Assembly: GCA_900553055.1 (NCBI GenBank)
Contig: USBV01000087.1
Span: 1 to 6,561, forward strand
DNA from: an uncultured Phascolarctobacterium sp.
GTDB taxonomy: Bacteria > Bacillota > Negativicutes > Acidaminococcales > Acidaminococcaceae
Direction of reading: 5' to 3'
DNA: 6,561 nt
Shown: piece after piece, positions 1-6,561 of the stretch
How positions within the stretch are numbered: position 1 is the first letter of the stretch
Layout: each line of letters begins with the position of its first letter
Notes under the pieces: model-generated
The model's database searches: none
The model's input: only the letters and a program-made list of their open reading frames with translations
What the model was told of the DNA's origin: nothing
Translations under genes and position numbers: made by a program

Positions 1-641
1 CCGCCCAGCAAGGGATTGGTGGGCAGGGCATTAATCGCGCCCACGATGGCGGCGCCTACATCGATGGCGTTCACGCCGAGGTGGGGCTGGGAGCCGTGCG
101 CCGCCAGGCCACGGATTTCGCCCTCCATCAGGGTGCAGGCCGTCCAATTGATTTGCGCGATAATCTGGCCGCTTCTAGCCATATCCTGCGGCATCAGGTG
201 GTAGCCCAAGGCGTAATCTACATCCTGCAAGGCCCCCGCCTTGAGCAGCTCCAGCGCGCCACGGCCAATTTCTTCTGCGGGCTGGCACAAAATCTTAACC
301 TTGCCCTGCTTTAGGCCCTGCTCCGCTACAAGCTGAGCTACGCCTAACGCTATGGTCATGTGCCCATCGTGGCCACAAGCATGAATAGGCTTTTCAGTGC
401 CATCATCCTGCTTAAAAAGCAAGCAATCCATATCTGTGCGCAGCGCCACCACCGGCCCCGGCACACCACTATCCAGCGTAGCCACCACAGCGGTGGTGCC
501 GCCCACGCCCTCCTCTACCTTATAACCCAGCTTACGCAGAAAGCCTGCCAGAAAAGAAGCCGTGCGGACTTCTTTAAAGGCAGGCTCTGCCATCGCATGG
601 AGCTGGGGCCAAACATGCGCGATATGACCTTCTAGATCCAT
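1..641 (-). CDS. M20-family metallo-amidohydrolase (AmhX-like), N-terminal part, cut by the left window edge
   Basis: The reading frame starts at ATG 641 and is open to the left edge, giving 213 complete codons of an expected 370-400. An in-frame TGA lies a few codons upstream, so the start cannot move further out; an AAGGGA ribosome site precedes it with rather long spacing. The protein shows the M20 metal-site pattern: RTDMD (68-72), HACGHDGH (87-94, ligands Cys89 and His91), QPAEE (120-124, catalytic and metal Glu) and YHLMP (147-151). The lid or dimerisation domain starts near 170 with AAHGSQPHLGVNAID. Relatives hydrolyse the amide bond of N-acyl amino acids or similar small amides in the cytoplasm. 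The AEPAFKE and AHGSQPHLGVNAI segments resemble AmhX-type amidohydrolases more than hippurate hydrolase, which is a judgement by eye. It lies 51 nt after metQ with no terminator between, so it is probably cotranscribed. The substrate cannot be read from the sequence. Confidence 0.9.
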   Translation of the reverse strand, partial: MDLEGHIAHVWPQLHAMAEPAFKEVRTASFLAGFLRKLGYKVEEGVGGTTAVVATLDSGVPGPVVALRTDMDCLLFKQDDGTEKPIHACGHDGHMTIALGVAQLVAEQGLKQGKVKILCQPAEEIGRGALELLKAGALQDVDYALGYHLMPQDMARSGQIIAQINWTACTLMEGEIRGLAAHGSQPHLGVNAIDVGAAIVGAINALPTNPLLG

Positions 642-692
642 GATTATTCACATTTCCCTTCCGATAACAACCGTTTTTATACTAAAGCTAGT

Positions 693-1526
693 TTATTCCT
701 TCCAGCCAAGATATACAGAGCCAGGGAATTTAGTCTTGATAAACTCACCATTTTCCTTGGATTGATAAGCTTCCTTGAAAATCTTCAAGCGAGGGTCATT
801 CAAATCCTTTTCCTGTACAGCGACAATATTTACATACAGGGAATCAGCGGTTTCCTTAACAATGGGGTCGGTTGCCGGATTTAAGCCTGCGTTCAAAGCA
901 TAAGTAGTGTTGATAGCAGCGCAGGTTACATCATCCAGCGAACGAGGAATAGCAGCTGCTTCCAGCTCGATAATTTGGAATTTGTGCGGATTTTCGGTGA
1001 TATCATTCACAGTGGTGGTGATATCCTTCGGATTCTTAACCTTGATCAGGCCATTGGCTGCTAAGAGCAAAAGGCTGCGGCCACCGTTGGTGGGGTCGTT
1101 AGGAATAGCGATTTTAGCGCCATCAGGAATCTTGTCGCCAGGCTTTAATTTTTTAGAATAAATATTGATGGGGAACAGCGCAGTACTGAAAGCATTTGCC
1201 AGCTTGAAGGAGGGCTCCTTCTTCATGGTTGCCTTTAAGAAGGGCTCATGTTGGAAGCTATTAGCCCAAATTTCACCGGCTGCCAAAGCAGAGTTAGGCG
1301 TTACGAAGTCGCTGAACTCTTTGATTTCGATTTTCAAGCCCTTTTTCTCGGCAATCTTTTTGACATTTTCCATGATAATGGCATGAGGGCCGGGGTTAAC
1401 GCTTACGATAACCGGCTTATTCATATCCACCTTTTGCTCTGCCTTTTTATCGCCACCGCAGCCAGCTGCTACCAGCGTAAAAGCTGCTAAAACGCCAACT
1501 AGTGCATATTTCAAAAACTTATTCAT
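693..1526 (-). CDS. metQ: MetQ/NlpA-family substrate-binding lipoprotein of a methionine-type ABC transporter
   Basis: This 277-residue protein has a lipoprotein signal: a lysine-containing N-terminus, a hydrophobic stretch from about 7 to 21, and the lipobox VAAGC with the lipidated cysteine at 23. The mature part is typical of the NlpA/MetQ family: SVNPGPHAIIMENVKKIAEKKG, an EFSDFVTPNSALAAGEI segment, NSFQHEPFL, IPNDPTNGGRSLLLL, and a C-terminal KFPGSVYLGW. Such proteins capture methionine or related amino acids outside the membrane and deliver them to the MetI permease and MetN ATPase. MetN and MetI are not in the window; they may lie further downstream or elsewhere. The start at ATG 1526 is supported by a strong AAGGGAGGAAA site about 8 nt upstream. 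The gene has its own near-consensus promoter and a short leader with an inverted repeat. D-methionine, N-acyl-methionine or another amino acid remain possible ligands. Confidence 0.92.
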   Translation of the reverse strand: MNKFLKYALVGVLAAFTLVAAGCGGDKKAEQKVDMNKPVIVSVNPGPHAIIMENVKKIAEKKGLKIEIKEFSDFVTPNSALAAGEIWANSFQHEPFLKATMKKEPSFKLANAFSTALFPINIYSKKLKPGDKIPDGAKIAIPNDPTNGGRSLLLLAANGLIKVKNPKDITTTVNDITENPHKFQIIELEAAAIPRSLDDVTCAAINTTYALNAGLNPATDPIVKETADSLYVNIVAVQEKDLNDPRLKIFKEAYQSKENGEFIKTKFPGSVYLGWKE

Positions 1527-1542
1527 TCTAGATTTCCTCCCT

Positions 1543-1579
1543 TAATATGCAGTCTTGAATTCTGCTAAAATGCATATTA
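1543..1579 (-). promoter_or_regulatory. Inverted repeat in the metQ leader (possible operator or leader hairpin)
   Basis: A perfect 9-bp dyad, TAATATGCA at 1543-1551 and TGCATATTA at 1571-1579, has a 19-nt centre. It begins 2 bp downstream of the -10 hexamer and ends just before the ribosome site of metQ. It would therefore span the transcription start and most of the roughly 50-nt leader. A repressor operator or a weak A/T-rich leader hairpin are both possible. The leader is too short for a SAM riboswitch. The function is inferred only from position and symmetry. Confidence 0.45.
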
Positions 1580-1581
1580 CT

Positions 1582-1610
1582 ATTGTATTCTTACCCTTGC
1601 TTATAGTCAA
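1582..1610 (-). promoter_or_regulatory. Near-consensus housekeeping sigma promoter for metQ
   Basis: On the minus strand, TTGACT (1610-1605) is followed by a 17-bp spacer and TACAAT (1587-1582). Each hexamer has one mismatch to TTGACA/TATAAT. Transcription would start near 1575, leaving a leader of about 50 nt before the metQ ATG. It lies just downstream of the groEL terminator, which makes metQ an independent transcription unit. Confidence 0.8.
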
Positions 1611-1660
1611 GCAGGGAATATGTAACAAAAGCAACATTTCCTAAGCATTGGGCACAAATA

Positions 1661-1698
1661 TGTTAAAAGCTCTCTGCCCACATAGAGCAGAGAGCTAA
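1661..1698 (-). terminator. Intrinsic terminator of the groES-groEL operon
   Basis: A perfect 10-bp stem, AGCTCTCTGC paired with GCAGAGAGCT (1668-1677 and 1687-1696), has a 9-nt loop. It starts 24 nt after the groEL stop codon. On the minus strand it is followed by TTTTAACATATTT, an interrupted and fairly weak U-tract. Position and stem quality make termination likely, with perhaps some read-through toward metQ. Confidence 0.75.
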
Positions 1699-1720
1699 AT
1701 ATTATTGAATTAACGGCCGA

Positions 1721-3361
<1,641 letters not shown>

Positions 3362-3389
3362 TTAGATATTTACTTACGCTTAAATTAGA

Positions 3390-3677
3390 TTATTCAACAA
3401 TTGCCAGAATGTCGCGTTCTTCGAGGATCAAATAATCCTTGCCAGCATGCTTGATAGGAGTACCGCTGTATTTAGCAAAAACAACCTCATCACCAGCTTT
3501 TACTTCCGGTTTAATCAATTGGCCATTGTCGGTATATTTACCGCTGCCAACAGCGATTACCTTGCCCTGTTGGGGCTTTTCCTTAGCTGCGGTATCGGGC
3601 AGATAAATGCCACTAGCGGTTTTTTCTTCTTGTACAACAGGTTCTACTACAACATGACTTCCTAACGGTTTTAACAT
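3390..3677 (-). CDS. groES: Co-chaperonin GroES (Hsp10)
   Basis: This 95-residue protein has the standard GroES length. It forms the heptameric lid that caps GroEL. The mobile loop that contacts GroEL is visible at about 16-32, with the hydrophobic GIYLPD segment. [13 protein letters not shown] follows, and the C-terminus [15 protein letters not shown] is typical. The start at ATG 3677 has an AAAGGGG site about 9 nt upstream. It is the first gene of the groES-groEL operon, about 60 nt downstream of a perfect CIRCE operator, so HrcA repression and induction by misfolded protein are expected. hrcA itself is not in the window. Confidence 0.98.
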   Translation of the reverse strand: MLKPLGSHVVVEPVVQEEKTASGIYLPDTAAKEKPQQGKVIAVGSGKYTDNGQLIKPEVKAGDEVVFAKYSGTPIKHAGKDYLILEERDILAIVE

Positions 3678-3737
3678 TTTTCATAACCCCTTTCGAGTTC
3701 TTTATGCTTTGCTTTTAGCGTGAGAGCTTAAGTTTTG

Positions 3738-3764
3738 TTAGCACTCAATTTGCCCGAGTGCTAA
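3738..3764 (-). promoter_or_regulatory. CIRCE operator (HrcA binding site) of groES-groEL
   Basis: TTAGCACTC, a 9-nt spacer and GAGTGCTAA form a perfect match to the CIRCE consensus with no substitutions in either arm. It lies 11 bp downstream of the -10 hexamer, so it covers the early transcribed region, where bound HrcA would block transcription and where the dyad would also be present in the mRNA leader. No CtsR-type direct repeats were seen nearby. Confidence 0.97.
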
Positions 3765-3775
3765 TTACAATTATT

Positions 3776-3803
3776 ATTATAGCCATAAATAACAAAAATG
3801 CAA
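3776..3803 (-). promoter_or_regulatory. Promoter of groES-groEL
   Basis: A perfect TATAAT -10 element (minus strand, 3781-3776) is preceded at 16 bp by TTGCAT (3803-3798), which matches the -35 consensus only in the TTG. The predicted start falls near 3769, immediately before the CIRCE operator. That is the arrangement expected for an HrcA-controlled housekeeping promoter. The -35 assignment is less certain than the -10. Confidence 0.7.
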
Positions 3804-3884
3804 GTACTTTTGCGTATTTTCCTAGCTTTTTTACAATTTTGTTGCAAATTATCCTAGTAAAAACTGGGTAAGCTGAAAGCAGCG

Positions 3885-3935
3885 GGCAAAAAAATATAGC
3901 AGGCCCGCGTCCACAAAAGCAACGTACCTGCTAGT
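3885..3935 (-). terminator. Intrinsic terminator after the kinase-ANTAR regulator operon
   Basis: The stem TAGCAGG (3933-3927) pairs with CCTGCTA (3903-3897) around a 23-nt loop that could form a small inner helix. A run of seven U residues (3894-3888 on the minus strand) follows after TA. It begins 16 nt after the response-regulator stop codon. It separates this operon from the groES promoter downstream. An overlapping alternative stem is described in the findings. Confidence 0.75.
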
Positions 3936-3949
3936 AATGCATATATATA

Positions 3950-4534
3950 TTAACCTCTTTTAGCAGCTGCAGCAATAATGCTTTCTGCCAAAGCCTTTAA
4001 AGAAATACGTTTAGCCATGCTAAACTGCTGCATCTTACGATAAGCCTCCTGCTCGGTCATGCCATGAGCAGCCATCAAAATACCCTTCGCACGGTCCAGA
4101 AGCTTGCGAGTTTCCAAGCTATCCTTGAGCTGCGCCAGCTCCATATTGAGCTTTTGCATCTCCATAAAACGTTTTTGAGCAATTTCCATAGCGGGAAATA
4201 ATTGCTCCTCGCGAATGGGCTTCACCAAATACGCGATAACACCGGCTTCAGAAGCCTTTTCCACAATATCCTGTTGGCTATAAGCCGTCAACAGCAGCAC
4301 CGGTGCAATATTATCAGCAGCAATAAGCTTCGCTGCCGTCAAGCCATCCATTATGGGCATCTTCACATCCATAATCACAAACTCCGGCTTCAGCTCCCGT
4401 GCCAGCTTCACTGCCTCTTCACCATTAGCAGCTTCACCAATTACCTCGTGCCCTGCATCCGTAAGCATCTCCCGCAAATCCAGTCGCAAAATTGCTTCAT
4501 CGTCTGCCAGAAGGATTTTCAATTTCTTCATCAT
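3950..4534 (-). CDS. ANTAR-domain response regulator (EutV/PdtaR-like), predicted RNA-binding antiterminator
   Basis: This 194-residue protein has an N-terminal receiver domain (about 4-120). It carries the acidic pair Asp11-Asp12, the phospho-acceptor Asp56 in IMDVKMP, Thr83 and Lys105 (VKP). A helical linker (about 120-135) leads to a C-terminal ANTAR domain (about 135-190) with the hallmark RAKGILMAAHGMTEQEAYRKM segment. ANTAR regulators bind paired hairpins in mRNA leaders when phosphorylated and prevent formation of a terminator. The start at ATG 4534 overlaps the kinase stop codon (ATGA) and has AGGTGA upstream inside the kinase gene, so translation is coupled; a second ATG follows immediately. 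The kinase next to it is the obvious partner. No ethanolamine genes are near, so the EutV role cannot be assumed, and the target transcripts are unknown. Confidence 0.93.
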   Translation of the reverse strand: MMKKLKILLADDEAILRLDLREMLTDAGHEVIGEAANGEEAVKLARELKPEFVIMDVKMPIMDGLTAAKLIAADNIAPVLLLTAYSQQDIVEKASEAGVIAYLVKPIREEQLFPAMEIAQKRFMEMQKLNMELAQLKDSLETRKLLDRAKGILMAAHGMTEQEAYRKMQQFSMAKRISLKALAESIIAAAAKRG

Positions 4535-5913
4535 CTTTTTTCACCTGCCTTTGGAATCTTCACTAATGCAAGTGTACCGCCTTCTGACCTATTAGTCAAG
4601 GTAAAAGAGCCTTGCAAATCGGATTCTGCCATAGTTTTTATAATTTTTAAGCCTAGGCTCTTATGGCCGGTAATTTGGAAGCCCTCAGGGAGATCTATAC
4701 CATCATCAGCAATGGATAAAAGATAACCCTCAGCCTCCTCGGCAAAGCGCACCTGCAGCTTGCCGCAGCTTCTGTCCTCAAAGGCGTGCTCAATCGTGTT
4801 TTGTAAAAGCTCGTTCAAAATCAGCGCGATGCTGGTCGCCTTATCCGAAGGCAGCTGCACCTCGTCGGCCTTAAATTCTGCCTCCAGCTTAAAATCGGGA
4901 TCCAGCATGCTGCTCATAATGGCTTGGTAAATGCCCTTGGCTACCTTGCCCACATCAATCAGCCCCGAATCCTGCTGCGACAAGTATTCGTGCACAATAG
5001 CAATGCTGTTGACGCGGCTGATGCAGTCGCGCAGCACCAAACGCGTTTCACCACATTGCGCACGCCGCTCCTGCAAGCGCAAGAGACTGGCAATAGTTTG
5101 CAAATTATTTTTAACGCGATGGTGAATCTCCTTAATAACTACGGACTTAATTAAAAGCTCCTCGTCCTTTTTGCGCAGCTCCGTGATATCCTGCAAAATA
5201 ACGATGGCACAGCCACCCTTAGGACGCGGCACCACCGGCAGCACGCGCATGGATAGGAGCAAATCGTGCATATTAAACTCTTTGCTTTCGGCAGTACCAG
5301 TTTCCATAACCATGCCTACCAAGGGCCAGTTAATTGCTACATCATTGGTGCGGCAGCCGATAAGCTGAGGAATTTCCATCACATCAAACATATGCTTAGC
5401 GCGATTATTAGCAGCGATAATCAGCTTGTTAGGATCCACCACCATGATGCCGTCAGATGGCTCCATGCGTTGATAATGCTCGTTATCCACCAAGCTTTGG
5501 GGCATATTGCTTAACAGCTCCAGGCTTTGCGCGATGATGATTTCGTCGGGAGCGGAGGTTTCAAAGCTAATGGCACCATAGGAACGACCGCGCCCATCAC
5601 GCAGGGGGAACACCTCCATGGTGTTAAAAACGCCCAAATCCCATTCACGCTTGCCTCGCACAGGCATATTTTTTTGCAGGGAACGCGCCACCAAGGGCTC
5701 CTCCACTAAACGGATGCGCCGTCCCGTTAAGTCAGGACGCACACTACCTTTTTGAGTACGTGCCTGCTCCTGCTTATAAACATACACATATTTTTTATCC
5801 TCACAAGGAAGATATATAGTAACCATGCCGTGGGCCATATCTGCGGCCAAGCCCAAAACTGCCTGCATGGTTTGTAAACTGTTTTTTTGTTCTGCTGTTA
5901 AATTGCTCAGCAT
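4531..5913 (-). CDS. Cytosolic sensor histidine kinase, HisKA_2 type (EutW/PdtaS-like)
   Basis: With the start at ATG 5913 the protein has 460 residues. The order is an N-terminal GAF-like sensory region (about 1-140), a PAS domain (about 145-245, ending QDITELRKKDEEL), a HisKA_2 dimerisation segment with EIHHRVKNNLQ (262-272; the phospho-acceptor should be the His before RVKNN, His265), and a C-terminal ATPase domain. The ATPase shows an N box NELLQNT (367-373), ADDG (402-405), SLGL (419-422) and a late GG pair (445-446). No membrane segment is visible, so it should sense a cytoplasmic signal. ATG 5913 is preferred over the upstream in-frame TTG at 5931 because AGAGGGG lies just before it, inside that extension. 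Architecture and pairing match kinases that phosphorylate ANTAR regulators. The ligand is not deducible. The upstream gap holds DnaA-box-like repeats and no clear promoter, so read-through from tsaD is possible. Confidence 0.93.
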   Translation of the reverse strand: MLSNLTAEQKNSLQTMQAVLGLAADMAHGMVTIYLPCEDKKYVYVYKQEQARTQKGSVRPDLTGRRIRLVEEPLVARSLQKNMPVRGKREWDLGVFNTMEVFPLRDGRGRSYGAISFETSAPDEIIIAQSLELLSNMPQSLVDNEHYQRMEPSDGIMVVDPNKLIIAANNRAKHMFDVMEIPQLIGCRTNDVAINWPLVGMVMETGTAESKEFNMHDLLLSMRVLPVVPRPKGGCAIVILQDITELRKKDEELLIKSVVIKEIHHRVKNNLQTIASLLRLQERRAQCGETRLVLRDCISRVNSIAIVHEYLSQQDSGLIDVGKVAKGIYQAIMSSMLDPDFKLEAEFKADEVQLPSDKATSIALILNELLQNTIEHAFEDRSCGKLQVRFAEEAEGYLLSIADDGIDLPEGFQITGHKSLGLKIIKTMAESDLQGSFTLTNRSEGGTLALVKIPKAGEKR

Positions 5914-5917
5914 GTTT

Positions 5918-5924
5918 CCCCTCT
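5918..5924 (-). promoter_or_regulatory. Ribosome binding site that fixes the sensor-kinase start
   Basis: AGAGGGG on the minus strand ends 4 nt before ATG 5913, and its GAGG core is 6 nt from the ATG. It falls inside the N-terminal extension that a TTG start at 5931 would create, which argues for the ATG start. Confidence 0.6.
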
Positions 5925-5940
5925 TTTTCAAAAACGTGTC

Positions 5941-6066
5941 TTTTCCACAGCAAGCTGCAGTAATCCACTAAATTATCCACTCTATCCACAGCCTTATCCC
6001 CTTTAAAATCGGCTAGATTATGGCATTTTTCTCTATTTATCCACATTATCCACAGGCTTTTCCACT
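5941..6066 (+). promoter_or_regulatory. Cluster of DnaA-box-like 9-mers between tsaD and the sensor kinase
   Basis: Eight 9-mers resembling the DnaA box TTATCCACA lie in 126 bp, all in the same orientation. Two are perfect and adjacent (6037-6045 and 6046-6054). Three have one mismatch: TTTTCCACA at 5941, TTATCCACT at 5973 and CTATCCACA at 5982. Three have two mismatches: TAATCCACT at 5961, TTATCCCCT at 5994 and TTTTCCACT at 6058. A chance cluster of this density is very unlikely. dnaA, dnaN and rpmH are not nearby and no long A/T-rich unwinding element is evident, so this is more likely a DnaA titration or regulatory cluster than the replication origin. It fills most of the gap upstream of the kinase gene. 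Confidence 0.75.
5973..6066 (+). repeat. Two copies of a 30-bp three-box direct repeat
   Basis: The segments 5973-6002 and 6037-6066 match at 25 of 30 positions without gaps. Each contains three DnaA-box-like 9-mers starting at offsets 0, 9 and 21. The copies are 64 bp apart from start to start, close to six helical turns, and are separated by 34 bp of less repetitive sequence. The two perfect boxes are both in the second copy. Confidence 0.75.
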
Positions 6067-6080
6067 GTTCGGATATATGT

Positions 6081-6561
6081 TCAGCCCAGCTTAAGTGATG
6101 GAACAGCGTTCAAGTCCAGTGGACTTTTTATGCCTACCTGATACATAAAATAGCCACGGCAAGCAATCATCACAGCATTATCCGTGCAAAGTATTGGCGT
6201 TGGGTGCACTAACTGGGCGCCAATGCCCTCCATAGCTTGCGTCAGCGTGTTTTGCAGTGTTTTGTTGGCCGATACACCACCCGCCAACACAATTTTTTGA
6301 TAACCCGTAGCCTGCATAGCCAGCACAGCCTGCTTGACGAGCGCATCCACTACAGCCCTTTGGAAGGAGGCTGCCACATCGCTGCGATTCACCTCGCGAC
6401 CAGCCTGCTCCTGATTGTGCAAATAGTTAATGACGGCTGATTTTAAGCCGCTAAAGCTAAATTCATAGGGCTTATCCAGCTTAGCCAACGGAAAATGCAT
6501 GGCTTCGTCGTTGCCGCCCATGGCCAGGCGCTCGATTTCGGGACCGCCAGGATAGGGCAGG
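6081..6561 (-). CDS. tsaD: tRNA N6-adenosine threonylcarbamoyltransferase TsaD, C-terminal part, cut by the right window edge
   Basis: The frame is open from the right edge (first full codon at 6560) to TGA at 6081, giving about 160 residues of a protein usually near 335-340; the true start lies outside. It begins with LPYPGGPEIERLA, a TsaD signature, followed by FSFSGLKSA, SFQRAVVDAL, VLAGGVSANKTL and CTDNAVMIA, in which the Asp of TDNA belongs to the metal site. TsaD transfers the threonylcarbamoyl group from threonylcarbamoyl-AMP to A37 of tRNAs that read ANN codons, working in the cytoplasm with TsaB and TsaE. Those partners would be expected upstream, beyond the edge. No terminator is visible after its stop codon; the DnaA-box cluster starts 14 bp downstream. 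An internal ATG at 6521 is not the start. Confidence 0.97.
   Translation of the reverse strand, partial: LPYPGGPEIERLAMGGNDEAMHFPLAKLDKPYEFSFSGLKSAVINYLHNQEQAGREVNRSDVAASFQRAVVDALVKQAVLAMQATGYQKIVLAGGVSANKTLQNTLTQAMEGIGAQLVHPTPILCTDNAVMIACRGYFMYQVGIKSPLDLNAVPSLKLG

Noticed and set aside
1527..1660. SAM riboswitch or T-box ahead of metQ
   Set aside because: The promoter position leaves only about 50 nt of leader, and no T-box or S-box signature sequences are visible.
3615..3686. Short ORF from an ATG 8 nt upstream of the groES start, out of frame with it
   Set aside because: The ribosome site is only about 2 nt from this ATG, too close for efficient use, while groES has normal spacing. Probably chance.
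4202..4726. Plus-strand 174-codon ORF opposite the ANTAR regulator and kinase
   Set aside because: It is antisense to two well-supported genes, has no domain features, and its His/Leu/Gln-rich composition is typical of a reverse-frame shadow.
5914..5931. TTG start for the sensor kinase, adding six residues
   Set aside because: The ribosome site AGAGGGG lies within this extension just before ATG 5913, so the ATG is better supported.
5801..6046. Minus-strand 81-codon ORF beginning within the DnaA-box region and running into the kinase gene
   Set aside because: Most of it overlaps the kinase coding frame or is translated DnaA-box repeat (VDRVDNLVDY-like). It has no family resemblance and no good ribosome site.
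5941..6066. Replication origin oriC
   Set aside because: Box density is origin-like, but dnaA, dnaN, rpmH or other usual origin neighbours are absent, and no long A/T-rich unwinding tract adjoins the boxes. Not excluded, only less likely than a non-origin cluster.
5932..6080. Possible promoter for the kinase (CATAAT or GATAAT -10 candidates on the minus strand)
   Set aside because: No -35 with acceptable match and 16-18 bp spacing accompanies any candidate, and several of the GATAA matches are simply reverse complements of the DnaA boxes.

Overview
The window looks like chromosomal DNA from a Firmicutes-type (Bacillota) bacterium of moderate G+C. The evidence is a perfect CIRCE operator ahead of groES-groEL, strong AGGAGG-like ribosome binding sites, a MetQ-type lipoprotein, and a two-component pair with an ANTAR output domain. 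The protein sequences feel most like Negativicutes, but that is an impression and has not been tested. No mobile element, CRISPR array, tRNA or rRNA is visible.

Every gene lies on the minus strand, so transcription runs from high to low coordinates. From right to left they are: the C-terminal half of tsaD (t6A tRNA modification); a 167-bp gap filled by a dense array of DnaA-box-like 9-mers; a cytosolic HisKA_2 sensor kinase overlapping by 4 nt a REC-ANTAR response regulator, which ends at an intrinsic terminator; a 272-bp gap with a promoter and the CIRCE operator; groES and groEL, which end at a second terminator; a consensus-like promoter with an inverted repeat; a metQ/nlpA-family lipoprotein; and the N-terminal part of an M20 amidohydrolase that runs off the left edge.

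The genes form at least three transcription units. The kinase and ANTAR regulator are translationally coupled and should form a signalling pair of the EutW/EutV or PdtaS/PdtaR kind, acting on RNA hairpins that control terminators. No such target can be recognised here. groES-groEL is a classical HrcA/CIRCE chaperonin operon. The metQ-M20 unit suggests uptake of methionine or a related amino acid coupled to hydrolysis of an N-acylated derivative.

The least ordinary element is the DnaA-box cluster just downstream of tsaD. Two perfect TTATCCACA boxes and several near matches all point the same way. Six of them form two copies of a 30-bp, three-box module with identical internal spacing. The gene context does not suggest oriC. 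A DnaA titration or regulatory cluster is the better reading, and it may also influence the kinase-ANTAR operon whose upstream region it fills.
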